From NCBI GenBank assembly GCA_011041895.1, contig DRAE01000003.1:1-6072 (forward strand): a stretch of DNA of 6,072 nucleotides. The letters run 5' to 3'. Positions within the stretch are counted from its first letter, which is position 1. Each line of letters begins with the position of its first letter. This DNA comes from Candidatus Bathyarchaeota archaeon (GTDB taxonomy: Archaea; Thermoproteota; DRAE01). The translations under genes were made by a program, and so were the position numbers. The notes under the pieces were generated by a model. It searched no databases. It was not told the origin of the DNA and saw only the letters and a program-made list of their open reading frames with translations. Below are positions 5,241-6,072 of the stretch, piece by piece.

Positions 5241-5951
5241 AACCATTACCTCTGAGCGCTCTTCTATCCTTGAAAGCTTGCCATCCCTTATCCATATTAT
5301 TCGGTCGCTTACATCTATCATCTTAAGGTCGTGGGTTGCACATAGAACTGTGACAGCTCTTTCTTTGTTAAGTTCCCTTAGAAGCTTTATTATCTCAAGA
5401 CCTGTATGAAGGTCTAAGTTTGCCGTAGGCTCGTCTGCCAGAACTATCGTTGGATTATTTACTAGTGCTCTAGCTATTGCCACACGCTGCTGCTGTCCTC
5501 CACTTAACTCGGTTGGTTTGTGATAGAGTCTGTCTCCTAACCCAACTCTTTCAAGCATCTCAGCAGCTCTCTTTATCCTCTCCTCTCGTGGAACATTTGC
5601 AAATATCATTGGCAGCTCAACGTTCTCCAACGCTGTTAAAACTGGAATCAAGTTAAATGTCTGAAATATGTATCCAATTCTCCTACATCTCAGTCTAGCC
5701 AGTTCATAGGCATCCAGCTGAGCAATGTCTAGCCTGTCAATGAAAACCTTCCCCTTCGTAGGTCTGTCCAAGCCTCCTATCACATTGAAGAATGTAGTTT
5801 TCCCTGAACCTGAGGGACCCATCAGTGAAAGATATTCTCCATGTTTTATCCTGACAGTTACACCGTCAAGGGCTTTTATTACAATCTTTCCTCCGCCCAG
5901 GTAATAGTATTTTGCAACATCTATAGCCTCTACAGCGAACTCATATTTCAT
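5226..5951 (-). CDS. ABC transporter ATP-binding protein, MacB/LolD type
   Basis: This 241-residue ATPase energises an FtsX/MacB-family permease at the cytoplasmic membrane. All ABC motifs are intact: Walker A GPSGSGKTT (45-53), Q-loop Q97 in IFQTFNLIP, signature LSGGQQQR (149-156), Walker B IVLADEP (169-175), D-loop NLD (178-180) and H-loop H207. The FQTFNLIPVLTALENVELP stretch and compact length are typical of the COG1136 (LolD/MacB/FtsE-like) group rather than importers. The ATG at 5951 lies inside the permease gene, which overlaps it by 11 bases. A GGAGG Shine-Dalgarno sequence (5965-5961) nine bases upstream supports this start and suggests translation coupled to the permease. The substrate cannot be inferred; export of peptides or lipids, or envelope remodelling, are all possible for the family. 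Confidence 0.94.
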   Translation of the reverse strand: MKYEFAVEAIDVAKYYYLGGGKIVIKALDGVTVRIKHGEYLSLMGPSGSGKTTFFNVIGGLDRPTKGKVFIDRLDIAQLDAYELARLRCRRIGYIFQTFNLIPVLTALENVELPMIFANVPREERIKRAAEMLERVGLGDRLYHKPTELSGGQQQRVAIARALVNNPTIVLADEPTANLDLHTGLEIIKLLRELNKERAVTVLCATHDLKMIDVSDRIIWIRDGKLSRIEERSEVMVEIKE

Positions 5952-6072
5952 GTCTCAACGCCTCCACTGGAGTTAGAACAGCAGCCTTATATGCGGGGGC
6001 GATGGCTGCAACAACTGATATAATTACGGCTAAAAGCAATGAGTAAAAAGAGTACATCACTGTTGCAATGGC
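5941..6072 (-). CDS. FtsX/MacB-like ABC transporter permease (C-terminal fragment, cut by window edge)
   Basis: The last 43 codons of a gene entering from the right edge are visible, ending in TGA at 5943-5941. The frame is open from 6072. The residues form a hydrophobic membrane segment (SLLLAVIISVVAAIAPAYKA, visible residues 11-30) followed by AVLTPVEALRHEI. This matches the usual end of MacB/FtsX permeases: the last transmembrane helix, then a cytoplasmic P..A..L.PVEALR.E tail. The gene precedes its ATPase partner and overlaps it by 11 bases, so the two form one operon. The N-terminal region and periplasmic/extracellular domain are not visible, and no substrate can be given. Confidence 0.85.
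   Translation of the reverse strand, partial: AIATVMYSFYSLLLAVIISVVAAIAPAYKAAVLTPVEALRHEI

Overview
This window looks like a stretch of archaeal chromosome, probably from a thermophilic member of the TACK group (Thermoproteota, Bathyarchaeia or relatives). The gene content supports this: a ferredoxin-dependent indolepyruvate oxidoreductase subunit, an Xre-type regulator resembling the archaeal COG1709 family, a small SWIM zinc-finger protein and an archaeal-type COG1407 phosphoesterase. The tRNA gene lacks an encoded CCA end, TATA-like boxes sit about 25 bases before likely transcription starts, and AGA/AGG arginine and ATA isoleucine codons are common. The exact lineage cannot be read from the sequence.

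Layout, left to right. Nearly everything lies on the minus strand. Positions 1-1536 hold most of iorA, cut at its 3' end by the window edge. Its upstream neighbour is an Xre-type HTH regulator (1626-2345). Between the two is a short control region with an 11-bp perfect direct repeat spaced 22 bp apart, overlapping a TATA-like box. A tRNA-Pro(CGG) gene (2372-2445) sits only 26 bp upstream of the regulator and in the same direction. Its AT-rich promoter region (2455-2470) contains a 14-bp perfect palindrome. Then come a COG2509-type FAD-dependent dehydrogenase (2493-3938) and a COG1407-type metallophosphoesterase (3987-4808). The phosphoesterase is divergent from the only plus-strand gene, a SWIM zinc-finger protein (4834-5220). 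The right end is a MacB/LolD-type ABC ATPase (5226-5951) overlapping the C-terminal end of its FtsX/MacB-like permease (5941-6072, cut by the window edge).

How the parts work together. tRNA-Pro, the regulator and iorA may form one transcription unit, because no promoter is visible directly in front of the regulator. The repeat in front of iorA is a candidate operator for that regulator. The phosphoesterase and SWIM gene share 25 bp of intergenic DNA, and each appears to carry its promoter inside the other's first codons. This suggests linked control of two nucleic-acid-related proteins. The ABC pair is an ordinary exporter or lipoprotein-type operon. Most genes belong to recognisable families. 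The more unusual signals are regulatory: the iorA repeat, the tRNA-mRNA arrangement with its trailer that can pair in another register, and the interlocked divergent promoters. There is no CRISPR array, insertion sequence, rRNA or gene-free stretch over 300 bases.
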